A DNA stretch of 64,000 nt, taken from NCBI GenBank assembly GCA_937872925.1, contig CALMUT010000087.1, positions 21,585-85,584 on the forward strand, written 5' to 3'. The DNA is from an uncultured Myxococcales bacterium. Its GTDB lineage: Bacteria > Myxococcota_A > Polyangia > Polyangiales > Polyangiaceae. The translations under genes were made by a program, and so were the position numbers. Within the stretch, counting starts at the first letter, position 1, and the number at the start of each line of letters is the position of its first letter. The notes under the pieces are model-generated. The model was not told where the DNA came from, ran no database searches, and saw nothing but the letters and a program-made list of their open reading frames with translations. This document shows, piece by piece, positions 36,121 to 47,407 of the stretch.

Positions 36121-37068
36121 TCAGGGACCGGCGGCGAAATTTAGTGCAACTTCCGCGGCGCTGAGGGCTGCGCAATATATAGCCACCAAATGATAGCTGC
36201 CAACCCAGGGGCGTGAATCCACGAACTCGTTCCCCAATAGGAACCCGTAGCTAGCATCCCAGTTGCTGAAATCCCCACTCAAGATGTTGTTCTTGATGGC
36301 CACGCCGTCGACGTAGAATCCGCTAGCCCCGTTGGCTGCGCGGGTGAATACCAGGTGCGTGACATTGGTGGAGACCGTGCCGAGAGGTGTCTGGATTTCC
36401 GGTGTTCCGCTAATGTTGGTGCTGGTGCGCATGCGCACGCCCCAGGAGTTGTCCATCTGCATGAGGGCAAAGTTGCGATCGTATTGGCCCTTCGAATTGC
36501 TGAAGACCCGAGCGTGGCCGCCCTGGGTCGTGTTTTTTGGCGTCACCCAGGCTTCCATCGAGAACGCTTTGGACTTCTTGCATTCGTCGAGCACCTTCTT
36601 TGGCTGCGCTGGATTCTCGATGCGCGTCTCGCTGTTCACCGTGAGTACGCCGCTGCCCCACGTCACATTGCCCACGTCCGCGATGGTCAGGTCGTAGGCC
36701 TTGCCGGGGCCCGTACCTTTGCCCTTGCTCCCGGAGGCACCGTCGAACCCGCCCAGCACCTGCGGGCCCCACGCGGCGCGCCCTGTAGTGGCATCAGGTG
36801 ACGCATCCGCGACGGAGCCGGCGCTGCCCCCAGTAGCGCCACCGCCGGATCCCGACTGCCCGCCTGCGCCCGCGCTGCCACCGGCCCCGGAGCTCCCGCC
36901 GAGTCCACCGGCCCCAGAACTTCCACCAAGGCTGGCGTCGGAATTGACGACCGTTCCGCCCGTCCCGCTGTCGGGACTCGCGCTGCTCAACCCGCCGCCA
37001 GAATCTTCCAAGCTGCAAGCGACGACCGCGAGAAGCAACGCACCACATACGGTCCAGGAGCGCCACAT
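36121..37068 (-). CDS. Lipoprotein with LamG-like domain
   Basis: 315 residues from ATG 37068 (an ATG 18 bases upstream is also possible). The lipobox is VVAC. Residues about 35-95 form a Gly/Ser/Ala-rich linker. The C-terminal part (about 110-315) has the beta-sandwich pattern of LamG/concanavalin-like domains (KAFSMEAWVTPKN, LVFTRAANGASGFYVDGV, GFLLGNEF). It probably binds a carbohydrate or protein outside the cell. It lies 18 bp before nnrS. Confidence 0.82.
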   Translation of the reverse strand: MWRSWTVCGALLLAVVACSLEDSGGGLSSASPDSGTGGTVVNSDASLGGSSGAGGLGGSSGAGGSAGAGGQSGSGGGATGGSAGSVADASPDATTGRAAWGPQVLGGFDGASGSKGKGTGPGKAYDLTIADVGNVTWGSGVLTVNSETRIENPAQPKKVLDECKKSKAFSMEAWVTPKNTTQGGHARVFSNSKGQYDRNFALMQMDNSWGVRMRTSTNISGTPEIQTPLGTVSTNVTHLVFTRAANGASGFYVDGVAIKNNILSGDFSNWDASYGFLLGNEFVDSRPWVGSYHLVAIYCAALSAAEVALNFAAGP

Positions 37069-37082
37069 AGGAACAAAGCGTA

Positions 37083-37598
37083 TCACGGGGAGGCGGCCCG
37101 GGCGCGGCCGAGCCAGAGGGGCACAGCCAAGGCCGGAAGCGTCAGGAGGTCCGTCACATCCTGCGGGGGGTGCAGGCGCCGCGGCGCCGGGCGGGGAGGG
37201 CGCCCCCCAAGCAGCCCGAATCCCGCCTCAAACGGCCACTGCAAGGCACCCAGCCCCACGCGGTAGAGCTCCGCGGCAGCTGGATGCAGCTGGACCGCGG
37301 CAAACACCAGGGCGGTCAGCACGACCGCCGCCAGCAAGACCCGACTGCTGCGACGTACGGGCTTGCCGAAGACGCGCAGGCCCATCTCCCACAGGGCCTG
37401 CAGGAACAGCGGAAAGAAGACGAGCCCCGCAATGTCCGAGAGCTTTCCCGTGATCGCGGACGGCCAGAGTCTCTTGAACACATGATCGTTCAGTAGCAGC
37501 AGGGCCACGGCGCTCAGCACAACGGGATGCAGCAGCTGCTCGCCAACGATCGGCTGCTGCAACGGCGTATTGTCGGCGGTTTCCGCGGGCGGCGTCAC
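37083..37598 (-). CDS. Hypothetical multi-pass membrane protein
   Basis: 171 residues with three to four hydrophobic helices. The conserved-looking LWPSAITGKLSDIAGLVFFP segment is characteristic of a membrane protein family that recurs in myxobacteria, whose function I do not know. It lies one base after the next upstream gene and 14 bases before the LamG lipoprotein, so cotranscription is likely. Confidence 0.78.
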   Translation of the reverse strand: MTPPAETADNTPLQQPIVGEQLLHPVVLSAVALLLLNDHVFKRLWPSAITGKLSDIAGLVFFPLFLQALWEMGLRVFGKPVRRSSRVLLAAVVLTALVFAAVQLHPAAAELYRVGLGALQWPFEAGFGLLGGRPPRPAPRRLHPPQDVTDLLTLPALAVPLWLGRARAASP

Positions 37599-37599
37599 G

Positions 37600-38133
37600 T
37601 CAGTCTTGAGTAACGGTCACAAATGCGTCGCTCGGCTCGTCTGCGCCTGAGCCTGAGATGACCGCAACAAGATCGTAGTCGACGTGAACGGTCTCGTTTG
37701 GATGCCCATCGACCATGCTCAGCTTGACGGTGTAGCCCGCCGCACACTGTTCTTCGACGCAGGGCACGTTCGCACTGGCGTGTAGCGATGAATCCTCGAT
37801 CTCGCCGTCCGTGTTCACAGCGTCCGAAGCGCGTTCGATTTGTTCCCGTAGCAAGGAGCCGTCATCCGCCAAGATCTGTACACGCACCGCCCCTGCCGGC
37901 GAGGTGATCGCGCTGTCCCAACGGATGTTGCCAGAGACGGATACCGTATGCCGCTGACTCGAGCGCACCGTGAAATGACGAACGTCTTCGGGTTGGTTCG
38001 TATCCAGTCGAACGTCCGTGACCGCCGACTGGTCTGACAAGCTCCACTCTGCCGGGCTGGTCGCAAGGGAGGCAAGCGCAGCCAGCACCACCCCCGCGCC
38101 GCTCAGTCCACGCCTCCAGGTGTCTTCGCGCAT
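37600..38133 (-). CDS. Secreted beta-rich hypothetical protein
   Basis: 177 residues from ATG 38133. A signal peptide (cleavage near residue 26) is followed by a beta-rich region (TDVRLDTNQPEDVRHFTVRSS) and two cysteines (PCVEEQC). It may adopt an immunoglobulin-like fold. It is the first gene of the unit that leads to nnrS, and its promoter should lie in 38134-38285, shared with the divergent PP2C gene. Confidence 0.75.
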   Translation of the reverse strand: MREDTWRRGLSGAGVVLAALASLATSPAEWSLSDQSAVTDVRLDTNQPEDVRHFTVRSSQRHTVSVSGNIRWDSAITSPAGAVRVQILADDGSLLREQIERASDAVNTDGEIEDSSLHASANVPCVEEQCAAGYTVKLSMVDGHPNETVHVDYDLVAVISGSGADEPSDAFVTVTQD

Positions 38134-38285
38134 GCCTAGGTGTACCAGCAACCCGCGTGCCGACCAGGTTGGACCGGCATTTTGCCGGGCTAGAGCGAGC
38201 TTCCGGCGAGCCCGGCGTGACAGCTGTGTCAGTCCCCGCGAATCCGGGTGTTCACGCCGTGCGGTCGAGCGTTTATGGTCCTGGG

Positions 38286-39578
38286 GTGAAACTGACAGCC
38301 TTTGGCGCCACAGACGTTGGTCAGGCCCGCACCCACAACGAAGACCACTACCTGCTGGACGATGAGCTCGGCCTATTTGTCGTATGCGACGGGATGGGCG
38401 GGCACGCTTCCGGCGAGGTGGCTTCGGCCATGGCCGCCAATTCCGTGCGCGCCGTCGTCAAGGCAGAACTCGGCGCCATCGACGCTCAAAAGGACGAAGG
38501 GCGCGCTGCGGACTTCGTCGCGGACGTGCTCAAGCGGTCCGTGGAAGCAGCGAATAGTAGTGTTCACTCCCATGGCAAGAACGCCGAGGCCGGACGCGCG
38601 GCGGGCACCACCTGCACCGCGCTTTGCATTCGCGGCAACCGCGGCACCCTGGCCCACGTAGGTGACTCGCGGCTCTATCTACATCGGGGTGGCCAAACGC
38701 ATTTGCTCTCTTTTGATCACAGCTTTTTGGCGGAAGCCATTCGGCGGGGCATCCCACGAGAAGAAGCGGAACAGAACTTCCCTCCTAATCTACTGAGCCG
38801 AGCGGTCGGCCCGCTGCCCCGGGTGCAAGTCGACACCCTCGAGTTCGACATCCTCCCCGGAGATTTGTTTGTACTCTGCTCCGACGGGCTTCATGGCTAC
38901 TTCGAATCAACCGACGCCGTTGGCGCCATGCTGAATGACGACCCCGCTTCACTCCCGGAGCGCCTGGTTGCTTTCGCCAACGAACGGGGCGGTGCGGACA
39001 ACATAACGGCGGTGGTCGTGTGCGCGGGCGCCGCCGAAGCGGAAGAACCCGCACGCCTTTCCCGGGTGCACGAGGACCTTTCCGCTCTCCAAACCATGGA
39101 GCTCTTCAATGAGCTCACCTACCCGGAGCTGCTCGAGGTCGCCGCCGCATTAGGCAGTGAGGAGCACGGCCCGAAGCACTTGCTCCTACGCGAGGGCGAG
39201 ACGAGCCGCAGCCTATACGTAATCGCCTCGGGGAGCGTGGAAGTCCGGCGTGGTGAGACCCTGCTTGCGAAGCTGGCCAGTGGAAGCCACTTCGGAGAAA
39301 TGGCCCTGCTGACGAACCGCCCGCGCTCCGCGAGTGTCCGCACCCTGGAGCCGTGCCGGCTCCTCACTTTGGATCAAGATCAAATCTATCCGCTCTTTCA
39401 GCAGAACCCGGTGATCGGTCTGAAGTTCCTCTGGAGGCTTGCGCAGATACTGAGCCTGCGTCTGGACGAGGCGACGCTGTTCACTTCGCCAATCCCAGAC
39501 ACGGAGCGTCGCGCCCCCGAGATGATCGGAACCGTCACCGACGAGCTATTTCCGCCGCCCTTCAGCAAGAAGGTCTAG
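38286..39578 (+). CDS. PP2C protein phosphatase fused to a cyclic-nucleotide-binding domain
   Basis: 430 residues from GTG 38286. The PP2C domain (about 1-250) carries all metal-site motifs: NEDHYLL, VCDGMGGHASGE, LAHVGDSRLYL, LCSDGLHGY and GGADNIT. A cNMP-binding domain (about 280-390) follows with ASGSVEVRRGETLLAKLASGSHFGEMALLTNRPRSASV, the phosphate-binding cassette. It would dephosphorylate Ser/Thr-phosphoproteins under cAMP or cGMP control, opposing the many Hanks-type kinases of myxobacteria. It is divergent from the nnrS unit. Confidence 0.92.
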   Translation: MKLTAFGATDVGQARTHNEDHYLLDDELGLFVVCDGMGGHASGEVASAMAANSVRAVVKAELGAIDAQKDEGRAADFVADVLKRSVEAANSSVHSHGKNAEAGRAAGTTCTALCIRGNRGTLAHVGDSRLYLHRGGQTHLLSFDHSFLAEAIRRGIPREEAEQNFPPNLLSRAVGPLPRVQVDTLEFDILPGDLFVLCSDGLHGYFESTDAVGAMLNDDPASLPERLVAFANERGGADNITAVVVCAGAAEAEEPARLSRVHEDLSALQTMELFNELTYPELLEVAAALGSEEHGPKHLLLREGETSRSLYVIASGSVEVRRGETLLAKLASGSHFGEMALLTNRPRSASVRTLEPCRLLTLDQDQIYPLFQQNPVIGLKFLWRLAQILSLRLDEATLFTSPIPDTERRAPEMIGTVTDELFPPPFSKKV

Positions 39579-39683
39579 GATTTCCCGCAAAATTTGCGAA
39601 CGACCTGGGATTTCTGCGCGGCATCCCTGCCCGCGGCTTTGTTTGCTAGGTTAGCCGCCCCCTGAGAAAGGAGCGGTGGAATC

Positions 39684-41513
39684 ATGGCCGAGGCCCCCAC
39701 AAAACATGCCCAGTTGCTCGCCTGGGTTGAAGAAATGAAAGCGCTCTGCAAGCCAGAGCAGGTGTACTTCTGCGACGGAAGCCAAGAGGAATACGATCGC
39801 ATCGCCAATGAGTTGGTGGAGTCCGGAACGTTCATCCGCTTGAACGATGCCAAGCGTCCGAACAGCTTCTTGGCCCGCTCCGATCCGAAAGACGTAGCGC
39901 GCGTCGAAGACCGCACCTTCATTTGCTCCAACGCCAAAGGCGATGCGGGGCCGACCAACAACTGGATGGCACCAAAGGAAATGAAAGAAAAGCTCCGCAA
40001 GCAGCTGGACGGCTGCATGCGTGGGCGCACGATGTACGTCGTGCCCTTCTCCATGGGCCCGCTCGGTTCGCGCATCGCGCACCTGGGCGTGCAAATCACC
40101 GATAGCCCCTACGTTGCCGTCAGCATGCGCATCATGACGCGCATGGGCAAAGGCGCCCTCGACGTGCTCGGCACCAACGGCGAGTACGTGAAGTGTTTTC
40201 ACTCCGTCGGCAAGCCCCTGAGCCCCGGCGAAAAGGACGTGCCTTGGCCCTGCAACCCGGAGGCCATCACCATCGCGCACTTCCCGGAGAGCCGCGAAAT
40301 CTGGAGCTTCGGCTCGGGCTACGGCGGCAACGCCCTGCTGGGCAAAAAATGCCTGGCACTACGCATCGCCAGCACCATGGCGCGGGACGAAGGCTGGCTC
40401 GCAGAGCACATGCTGATCGTGGGCGTCGAGAACCCCAAAGGCGAAAAGACCTACGTCGCTGCGGCGTTCCCCTCGGCCTGTGGCAAGACCAACTTTGCCA
40501 TGTTGGTGCCGCCGGAGGGCTTCGAAGGCTGGAAGATTTGGACCGTCGGCGACGACATCGCTTGGATCAAGCCGGGCAAAGACGGTCGGCTCTACGCCAT
40601 CAATCCCGAAGCGGGGTTCTTCGGCGTCGCTCCCGGCACAGGGGACCACACCAACCCCAACGCCATGCGTGCGCTGGACAAGAACTGCATCTTCACCAAC
40701 GTTGCGCTCACGGACGACGGCGACGTGTGGTGGGAGGGCATGACGAACGAGCCGCCGAAGCACTGCATCGATTGGCGCGGCAACGACTGGACTCCCGACT
40801 CCAAGACCCCCGCGGCGCATCCCAACGCGCGCTTCACCGCGCCCTTGGCTCAGTGCCCAACCGTGGATCCGCGCTGGGAGGATCCCGAGGGAGTTCCCAT
40901 CCGCGCGTTCATCTTCGGCGGACGCATGTCCAAGAGCATGCCGCTCGTCTTCCAGGCATTCAACTGGAGCCACGGCGTGTATCTGGCGGCCACGATGGGT
41001 TCCGAAGCCACCGCCGCCGCCGTTGGCCAAGCCGCCATGCGCCGGGACCCGATGGCGATGCTACCCTTCTGCGGTTACAACATGGCCGACTACTGGAGCC
41101 ACTGGCTGGACTTCGGACGCCACATCCCGAACCCGCCCCGCATCTTCCGCGTGAACTGGTTCCGCCGAGACGAAAACGGCAAGTTCATCTGGCCAGGATT
41201 CGGCGAAAACATGCGCGTGCTCAAGTGGGTCGTGGAACGGGTGCGCGGCCGCGCCTACGCGGTGGAGAGCCCCCTGGGCTGGATGCCACGCTACGAAGAC
41301 CTGCACTGGGCCGGCATCGACTTCCCGCCCGAGCGCTACCAGGAAATCATGGCAGTGAATCGCGACGCGGGTCGTGCCGAAGCAGCCGACCACGAGATCC
41401 TCTTCGACCGCTTCTACGATCGCCTACCCAAAGAACTGCTCTACGAACGCGAGCTACTCCGCTCCCGTTTGTGGCGCTCGCCGGCGACCTGGGAACTAGC
41501 TGAAGAGCACTGA
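39684..41513 (+). CDS. pckG: Phosphoenolpyruvate carboxykinase (GTP)
   Basis: 609 residues, the normal length for the GTP-dependent type. AAAGGAG lies upstream of the ATG. The kinase-1a loop FPSACGKTN and FIFGGRMSK are present, with the typical GTP-family N-terminus. It converts oxaloacetate and GTP to phosphoenolpyruvate, CO2 and GDP in the cytoplasm, the gluconeogenic entry step. It stands alone, and a stem-loop follows at 41554-41582. Confidence 0.97.
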   Translation: MAEAPTKHAQLLAWVEEMKALCKPEQVYFCDGSQEEYDRIANELVESGTFIRLNDAKRPNSFLARSDPKDVARVEDRTFICSNAKGDAGPTNNWMAPKEMKEKLRKQLDGCMRGRTMYVVPFSMGPLGSRIAHLGVQITDSPYVAVSMRIMTRMGKGALDVLGTNGEYVKCFHSVGKPLSPGEKDVPWPCNPEAITIAHFPESREIWSFGSGYGGNALLGKKCLALRIASTMARDEGWLAEHMLIVGVENPKGEKTYVAAAFPSACGKTNFAMLVPPEGFEGWKIWTVGDDIAWIKPGKDGRLYAINPEAGFFGVAPGTGDHTNPNAMRALDKNCIFTNVALTDDGDVWWEGMTNEPPKHCIDWRGNDWTPDSKTPAAHPNARFTAPLAQCPTVDPRWEDPEGVPIRAFIFGGRMSKSMPLVFQAFNWSHGVYLAATMGSEATAAAVGQAAMRRDPMAMLPFCGYNMADYWSHWLDFGRHIPNPPRIFRVNWFRRDENGKFIWPGFGENMRVLKWVVERVRGRAYAVESPLGWMPRYEDLHWAGIDFPPERYQEIMAVNRDAGRAEAADHEILFDRFYDRLPKELLYERELLRSRLWRSPATWELAEEH

Positions 41514-41553
41514 TCGCCGCAAACGCGGTGGTTGGTTTGGTTTGGTGGGGCGT

Positions 41554-41582
41554 CCCAGCGCGTCATCGTCATGCGCGCTGGG
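41554..41582. terminator. Stem-loop between convergent genes
   Basis: The perfect nine-base arms CCCAGCGCG (41554-41562) and CGCGCTGGG (41574-41582) enclose an eleven-base loop. There is no T tract, so this is a candidate bidirectional or Rho-assisted terminator between pckG and the convergent radical SAM gene. Confidence 0.5.
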
Positions 41583-41618
41583 CCCCGATTGCTCGACTGC
41601 GCCACATCGCGCCGAAGG

Positions 41619-43547
<1,929 letters not shown>

Positions 43548-43627
43548 ACCAAAGGCCGTCGGAAAGGCAGCCCGCACAGAACAAGTGTAGGATCTGAGCC
43601 GTTCTGCGCGTTGGGACTTGTACAAGC

Positions 43628-44272
43628 ATGCCTGTGACGACCCAAGCAGCAGCTTCGCGACGCCGAGTCTGGTCGTCCCGCCTCGCACTCACCGCTGTCG
43701 CCGCCGCCTGCCTCGCAACGTCGCGGCCCACGATGCGACGCAACTTCCCCATGTGGAGCATGCACACCCTGGGTTCCCGCACATTGTCCTGTGTCGAGTT
43801 GGACGCCTACGTCAAAAAGAGCGGTAAGACCGGAGTGGGCATCGTGCTCGCGCTGCGACCTGTGGCGCCGAAGTGCAGCGTAGAGCTGGAGGCGGCCAGT
43901 CTCGATATCGGTGGCGAACCTGTGGCAGTCAGCACGCTGCCCGCCGCCCAGGAGGTGCGTGCCGCGACCTATCTGTACCTGGCGTTTCCGTTCGACAACG
44001 AGGCCGCGTGGAACGCTGGCCGCAACGACGGTGCGTTGCGGTTGCGGTTGCGGGCAGGTGCGCGCTCCGAACAGCTCGTCCTGTCCATGCGCCAGCACCG
44101 AGACGGCAGCCACGTCAGTGACCGAGAGGAGACCGCGCCGACTTTGGGGTCGCCCGCAGCGGAGCCCGGCAAGCCGCCGCCGCCCACGTCGAACCACGAA
44201 GTCCCCTCGGCACCTTTGCAACCCCTTCCGCCAAACGGGTCCTCGGAGGACTTCGCGGAGCCACCACCGTGA
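43628..44272 (+). CDS. Secreted hypothetical protein
   Basis: 214 residues. It has an N-terminal signal-like segment (Arg-rich start, hydrophobic 18-32) and a beta-rich domain (about 50-150: VGIVLALRPVAPKCSVELEAASLDI). The tail is Pro/Ser-rich. The stop overlaps the next start (GTGA at 44269-44272), placing it first in a three-gene coupled operon. The family is not recognised. Confidence 0.75.
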   Translation: MPVTTQAAASRRRVWSSRLALTAVAAACLATSRPTMRRNFPMWSMHTLGSRTLSCVELDAYVKKSGKTGVGIVLALRPVAPKCSVELEAASLDIGGEPVAVSTLPAAQEVRAATYLYLAFPFDNEAAWNAGRNDGALRLRLRAGARSEQLVLSMRQHRDGSHVSDREETAPTLGSPAAEPGKPPPPTSNHEVPSAPLQPLPPNGSSEDFAEPPP

Positions 44273-44865
44273 CCCGCGTTCTCAAAGCGGGCACATGGGT
44301 GCTGTGCCTCGCTAGCGCAAGCGCAGCCTGTACCCACACGGATCTGTCCCGAAACGCCCCCGGCCACATCCAGCTCGAATCCCCGCCCAAAGAACCGGAG
44401 AGCACCGCCGCTGAGGTACCGGAGGATCCAGGCGAACGCGTGCTCTTGCTCAGCTACGGCGTCTTTGCCGGAGGGGGCGCACGGTTCGAGGACAGAGATG
44501 TGGCCGGAGACTTCAGCGTGGGTCCGGAAATCGCGCTGGACCTGGGCGACCGAAAACGTAGCCACTTCGAGGATGACTTCTTCGTACTGCCGGACCAAAG
44601 CTTCGGCCTGCGGCTTGGCCTGAACGTGCTCGAGCACAGCCTGGAGCCTCCGGGCGCGGCGTTTAGCGAGTTCAGCTATACCGAGGAACTATTCCGCGTG
44701 GGCGCCGGCTGGGCATGGGATGTGGATGACGCTCGTCATGGGCCGCAGATCACCCTGGCGGCAGGCCCGCTCTATCTGCGCGCCAGCCACGCTTTGGACC
44801 ACGGCACGTCCGTACATGGCGGCTTGCTCATTTACGGAAGTCACGCTTGGATCTGGAGTCAGTGA
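44269..44865 (+). CDS. Lipoprotein-like outer-membrane hypothetical protein
   Basis: 198 residues, GTG start overlapping the previous gene. It has a hydrophobic N-terminus with a possible lipobox ASAAC. The C-terminal part (about 60-198) alternates polar and hydrophobic residues (VLLLSYGVFAGGGARF, SFGLRLGLNVLEHSL, LLIYGSHAWIW), as expected for a small beta-barrel. The next gene overlaps its stop. Confidence 0.75.
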   Translation: MTRVLKAGTWVLCLASASAACTHTDLSRNAPGHIQLESPPKEPESTAAEVPEDPGERVLLLSYGVFAGGGARFEDRDVAGDFSVGPEIALDLGDRKRSHFEDDFFVLPDQSFGLRLGLNVLEHSLEPPGAAFSEFSYTEELFRVGAGWAWDVDDARHGPQITLAAGPLYLRASHALDHGTSVHGGLLIYGSHAWIWSQ

Positions 44866-45491
44866 GCCTACTGCAAGCACCCAACGCGACGAGCGCTCCT
44901 GCGCCCAGTGTGAGGCCCGAACTCTTCCGCTGCACCCAGTGTGGCAACTGCTGCAAGGAATTGTTCGTGGCGGTAACGCACCGCGACTTGCAGCGCCTCC
45001 AGGACGCGACCCAGACGCCTGCGAGTTCCATGGTGACGTGGCTGCCTCCGGGCGCCGTGGAGATCGCCAGTGCGGCTGGCCAGTTCCTGAGCACGGCCGA
45101 TGGGTTGCGCCTCATGGTGCTCGCACACGAAGCCGGCGCGTGCCGCTTCCTATCGGCCGACAAGCGTTGCTCCGTTCACGAACACCGTCCCCTCGACTGT
45201 CAGCAGTTTCCGCTGCACGTATCACACCGGGGCAAGGTGGAGTTCTTGACCGAGGCGCGGCCGATGCCAGCCCTGCGGCTGCGCGTACTGGGCAACGTTC
45301 AGTGTGAAGCCGAGGAGGGCGAGTTGTCGCTGGTCGACCAAGCCACCGGCATCGAAGCTCAGCGCGCCGAAGAGGTGCTGGAGTACGCCCAGCTCGTCGC
45401 CGAGTGGAACCGACGCAGTCGCTGGCTGGAGCGTTTGCGCAACAAGAAGCCTGATTTGCGCGAGCTTTTCGGTTTTCTCGGTTTGCGCTGA
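44862..45491 (+). CDS. YkgJ-family cysteine-cluster protein
   Basis: 209 residues from GTG 44862, which overlaps the previous stop (GTGA) and has GGAG just upstream; TTG 44847 is an alternative. The signature cluster CTQCGNCC (about residues 24-31) is followed by ACRFLSADKRCSVHEHRPLDCQQFP. Together these probably bind an iron-sulfur or zinc centre. The biochemical role of YkgJ proteins is unknown. It is the last gene of the coupled three-gene operon. Confidence 0.88.
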   Translation: MSLLQAPNATSAPAPSVRPELFRCTQCGNCCKELFVAVTHRDLQRLQDATQTPASSMVTWLPPGAVEIASAAGQFLSTADGLRLMVLAHEAGACRFLSADKRCSVHEHRPLDCQQFPLHVSHRGKVEFLTEARPMPALRLRVLGNVQCEAEEGELSLVDQATGIEAQRAEEVLEYAQLVAEWNRRSRWLERLRNKKPDLRELFGFLGLR

Positions 45492-45557
45492 AGCCAAGAT
45501 CCCACCGCGCCAAGCGTCCAAAGGGTTTGTTACACTGCCACCCCTGGAGGTGCTGGA

Positions 45558-46271
45558 TTGCGTCGTCTCGTTTACTGCATATGTTCGCTGAGCCTTGTCA
45601 CCGCGGCTGCATCGGCGGACCTGATCCCGGACGGATTCAAGACCGTACGCCTTTCGATCCAAGTCGAAGCCCAAGTCCCCGAAGGCCGCGCGCTGGTGCT
45701 GGCCAATACGTTTCGGGGTGCAGACGTGCTGCTCACGGGCAACGTCGAAAAGGTGGACTGGCACCCCGCGGGCGGCGAAATGCGCGTGGTTTCTGTCAGC
45801 GCGACGGACGCCGAAGAGCTCAAGAAGCTCGCCGGTCCGGGCGCCGACCGCGAAAAGATGCAGAAGATCCTGGCGCAGGGGAAAGACTGCTCCAAACCGT
45901 TTGCCGGAGTCCGCACGCTGCCCGACTCGAATCCAGCCGACGAAGTGCGCTGGCGGTTCCGCATCAGCTTCAAGGGGGACGCCTGCCAGACCGACGAATT
46001 CGCGACGCAGTATTTGTCGAAAGACGGCAAGCTAGTGGGCAGCGGAGCCGACGACACCAAGAAGCCAACCGCCCCCGCAGCGCCAGCTCCGGCACCACCG
46101 GAGCCCGCAAGCGCGCCGGCAGCTCCGAACACGCCGCCGGCGACACAACCCGCGAAATCGGGTTGCGGCAGCTGCAGCGTGGGAGCGCCGGAACAGAAAC
46201 CGAGCAGCGGCTGGGGCGCGCTTGCCCTAGGTGCGTTCGCCCTCGGGCTGTCGCGACGGCGCCGGCGCTAG
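45558..46271 (+). CDS. Exported protein with MYXO-CTERM-like sorting tail
   Basis: 237 residues from TTG 45558, with GGAGG seven bases upstream. A signal peptide (1-20) is followed by a soluble domain with two cysteines (to about 160) and a Pro/Ala linker. The C-terminus reads SGCGSCSVG, then a hydrophobic stretch GALALGAFALGLS and RRRRR. This is the Cys-motif, helix and basic-cluster layout of MYXO-CTERM tails, which direct processing to the cell surface. The domain itself is not recognised. Confidence 0.85.
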   Translation: MRRLVYCICSLSLVTAAASADLIPDGFKTVRLSIQVEAQVPEGRALVLANTFRGADVLLTGNVEKVDWHPAGGEMRVVSVSATDAEELKKLAGPGADREKMQKILAQGKDCSKPFAGVRTLPDSNPADEVRWRFRISFKGDACQTDEFATQYLSKDGKLVGSGADDTKKPTAPAAPAPAPPEPASAPAAPNTPPATQPAKSGCGSCSVGAPEQKPSSGWGALALGAFALGLSRRRRR

Positions 46272-46308
46272 CTGTCACACTTTCGCGGTTCCGCGCGATG
46301 GACAGAAT

Positions 46309-47328
46309 ATGACGCATCCAGCCGCGCGTTTCCGTCTCCACTATTTCGCGTTTTGCGCCCTTTCCGCCGCCGCCTGCACCACCGGGCCAGAGCTGCGCCC
46401 ACAGCAGGGAGTCGCCTCGCCAGGCATCGCGGCGACAACGCCGATCGCGCCGCCCAGTGCAGTGCAGCCGCCACCAGTCTCCAAGGCGAACACCGCAGCG
46501 GCGCCTGCGCCCCTCGAGGGCGCCAAGGGCGCCGCCCCTGCTTACAACCTGGCCGCCGATCTTGAGGCGCGCGAGAAGGAACTGAAAGACGAGCTGGGCA
46601 AGCGCACCGCCACGGCACTAGCGGGCAAGGTGTTCCTGCTGGCGTCACCCGCCGGCGCGGGCGCGCTAGCAGGCCCTCTCGACATCACGCGCCGCGCTCT
46701 GGAGGCGCTCACGAACGGGCGTTTCGGTCGCCGTCCTGCGCGCGCCATCTCGGTGCTGCTCTTTCCCGAAGCGGGTAGCTATTCCGCACACTGCCAGAAG
46801 CGCTACGCGCGGGCGTGCACGTCGCCGTACGGTTTCTACGTGCACAGTGAACGCCGCATCGTGATGAACGTCGGCCTCGGCGTGGGCACGCTTACCCACG
46901 AGCTGGTACATCCCATGGTCGAGGCGGACTTCCCCCAAGCGCCGGACTGGCTGAACGAAGGCATCGCCTCGCTGTATGAGCAGTTCTCCATGCCCAAGAA
47001 GGGCGAGATCTACGGCTGGAAGAACTGGCGCCACCCGCGGTTGCTGCAGGGCCTGCGCTCCAAGCGTGAGAGCAGCCTCGCCACGCCCGCCGCGCTCTTC
47101 GACATGAGTGACGACACGTTCCGAGGTGAACGCGAGGACCTGAACTACGCAACGGCGCGCTACTTCTGCCAATGGCTCGATCAAAAGAAGCTGCTGTGGG
47201 CTTTCTACGCCCGCTACCGGGACACCCACGCTTCCGACCCCAGCGGCCGCAGCGCCTTCACGCAAACCCTCGGCAAAACGCCGGAGGAAGCCTCCACTGA
47301 GTGGTCGCGCTGGGTGCGGGCTCTGTAG
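46309..47328 (+). CDS. Lipoprotein zinc metallopeptidase (HELVH)
   Basis: 339 residues from ATG 46309. The lipobox is AAAC (Cys about 23), and a Pro/Ala linker runs to about residue 75. The catalytic domain (about 120-330) has HELVHPMVEADFP with the HExxH zinc ligands, and a downstream Glu in LNEGIASLYE that fits the gluzincin third ligand. It probably acts as an envelope protease. It ends 80 bp before the Sel1 lipoprotein gene on the same strand. Confidence 0.85.
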   Translation: MTHPAARFRLHYFAFCALSAAACTTGPELRPQQGVASPGIAATTPIAPPSAVQPPPVSKANTAAAPAPLEGAKGAAPAYNLAADLEAREKELKDELGKRTATALAGKVFLLASPAGAGALAGPLDITRRALEALTNGRFGRRPARAISVLLFPEAGSYSAHCQKRYARACTSPYGFYVHSERRIVMNVGLGVGTLTHELVHPMVEADFPQAPDWLNEGIASLYEQFSMPKKGEIYGWKNWRHPRLLQGLRSKRESSLATPAALFDMSDDTFRGEREDLNYATARYFCQWLDQKKLLWAFYARYRDTHASDPSGRSAFTQTLGKTPEEASTEWSRWVRAL

Positions 47329-47407
47329 TTGATCCTGCACAATGCAGGGAACTCCGTGCGTTGTTCCAGCTTCGCGCCGCGACTGAGTTTCGCTACCTTC
47401 AGCGATC

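Noticed and set aside
40193..41503. Plus-strand ORF of 436 codons inside pckG
   Set aside because: Frame-shifted shadow of pckG with an Arg-rich unnatural composition.
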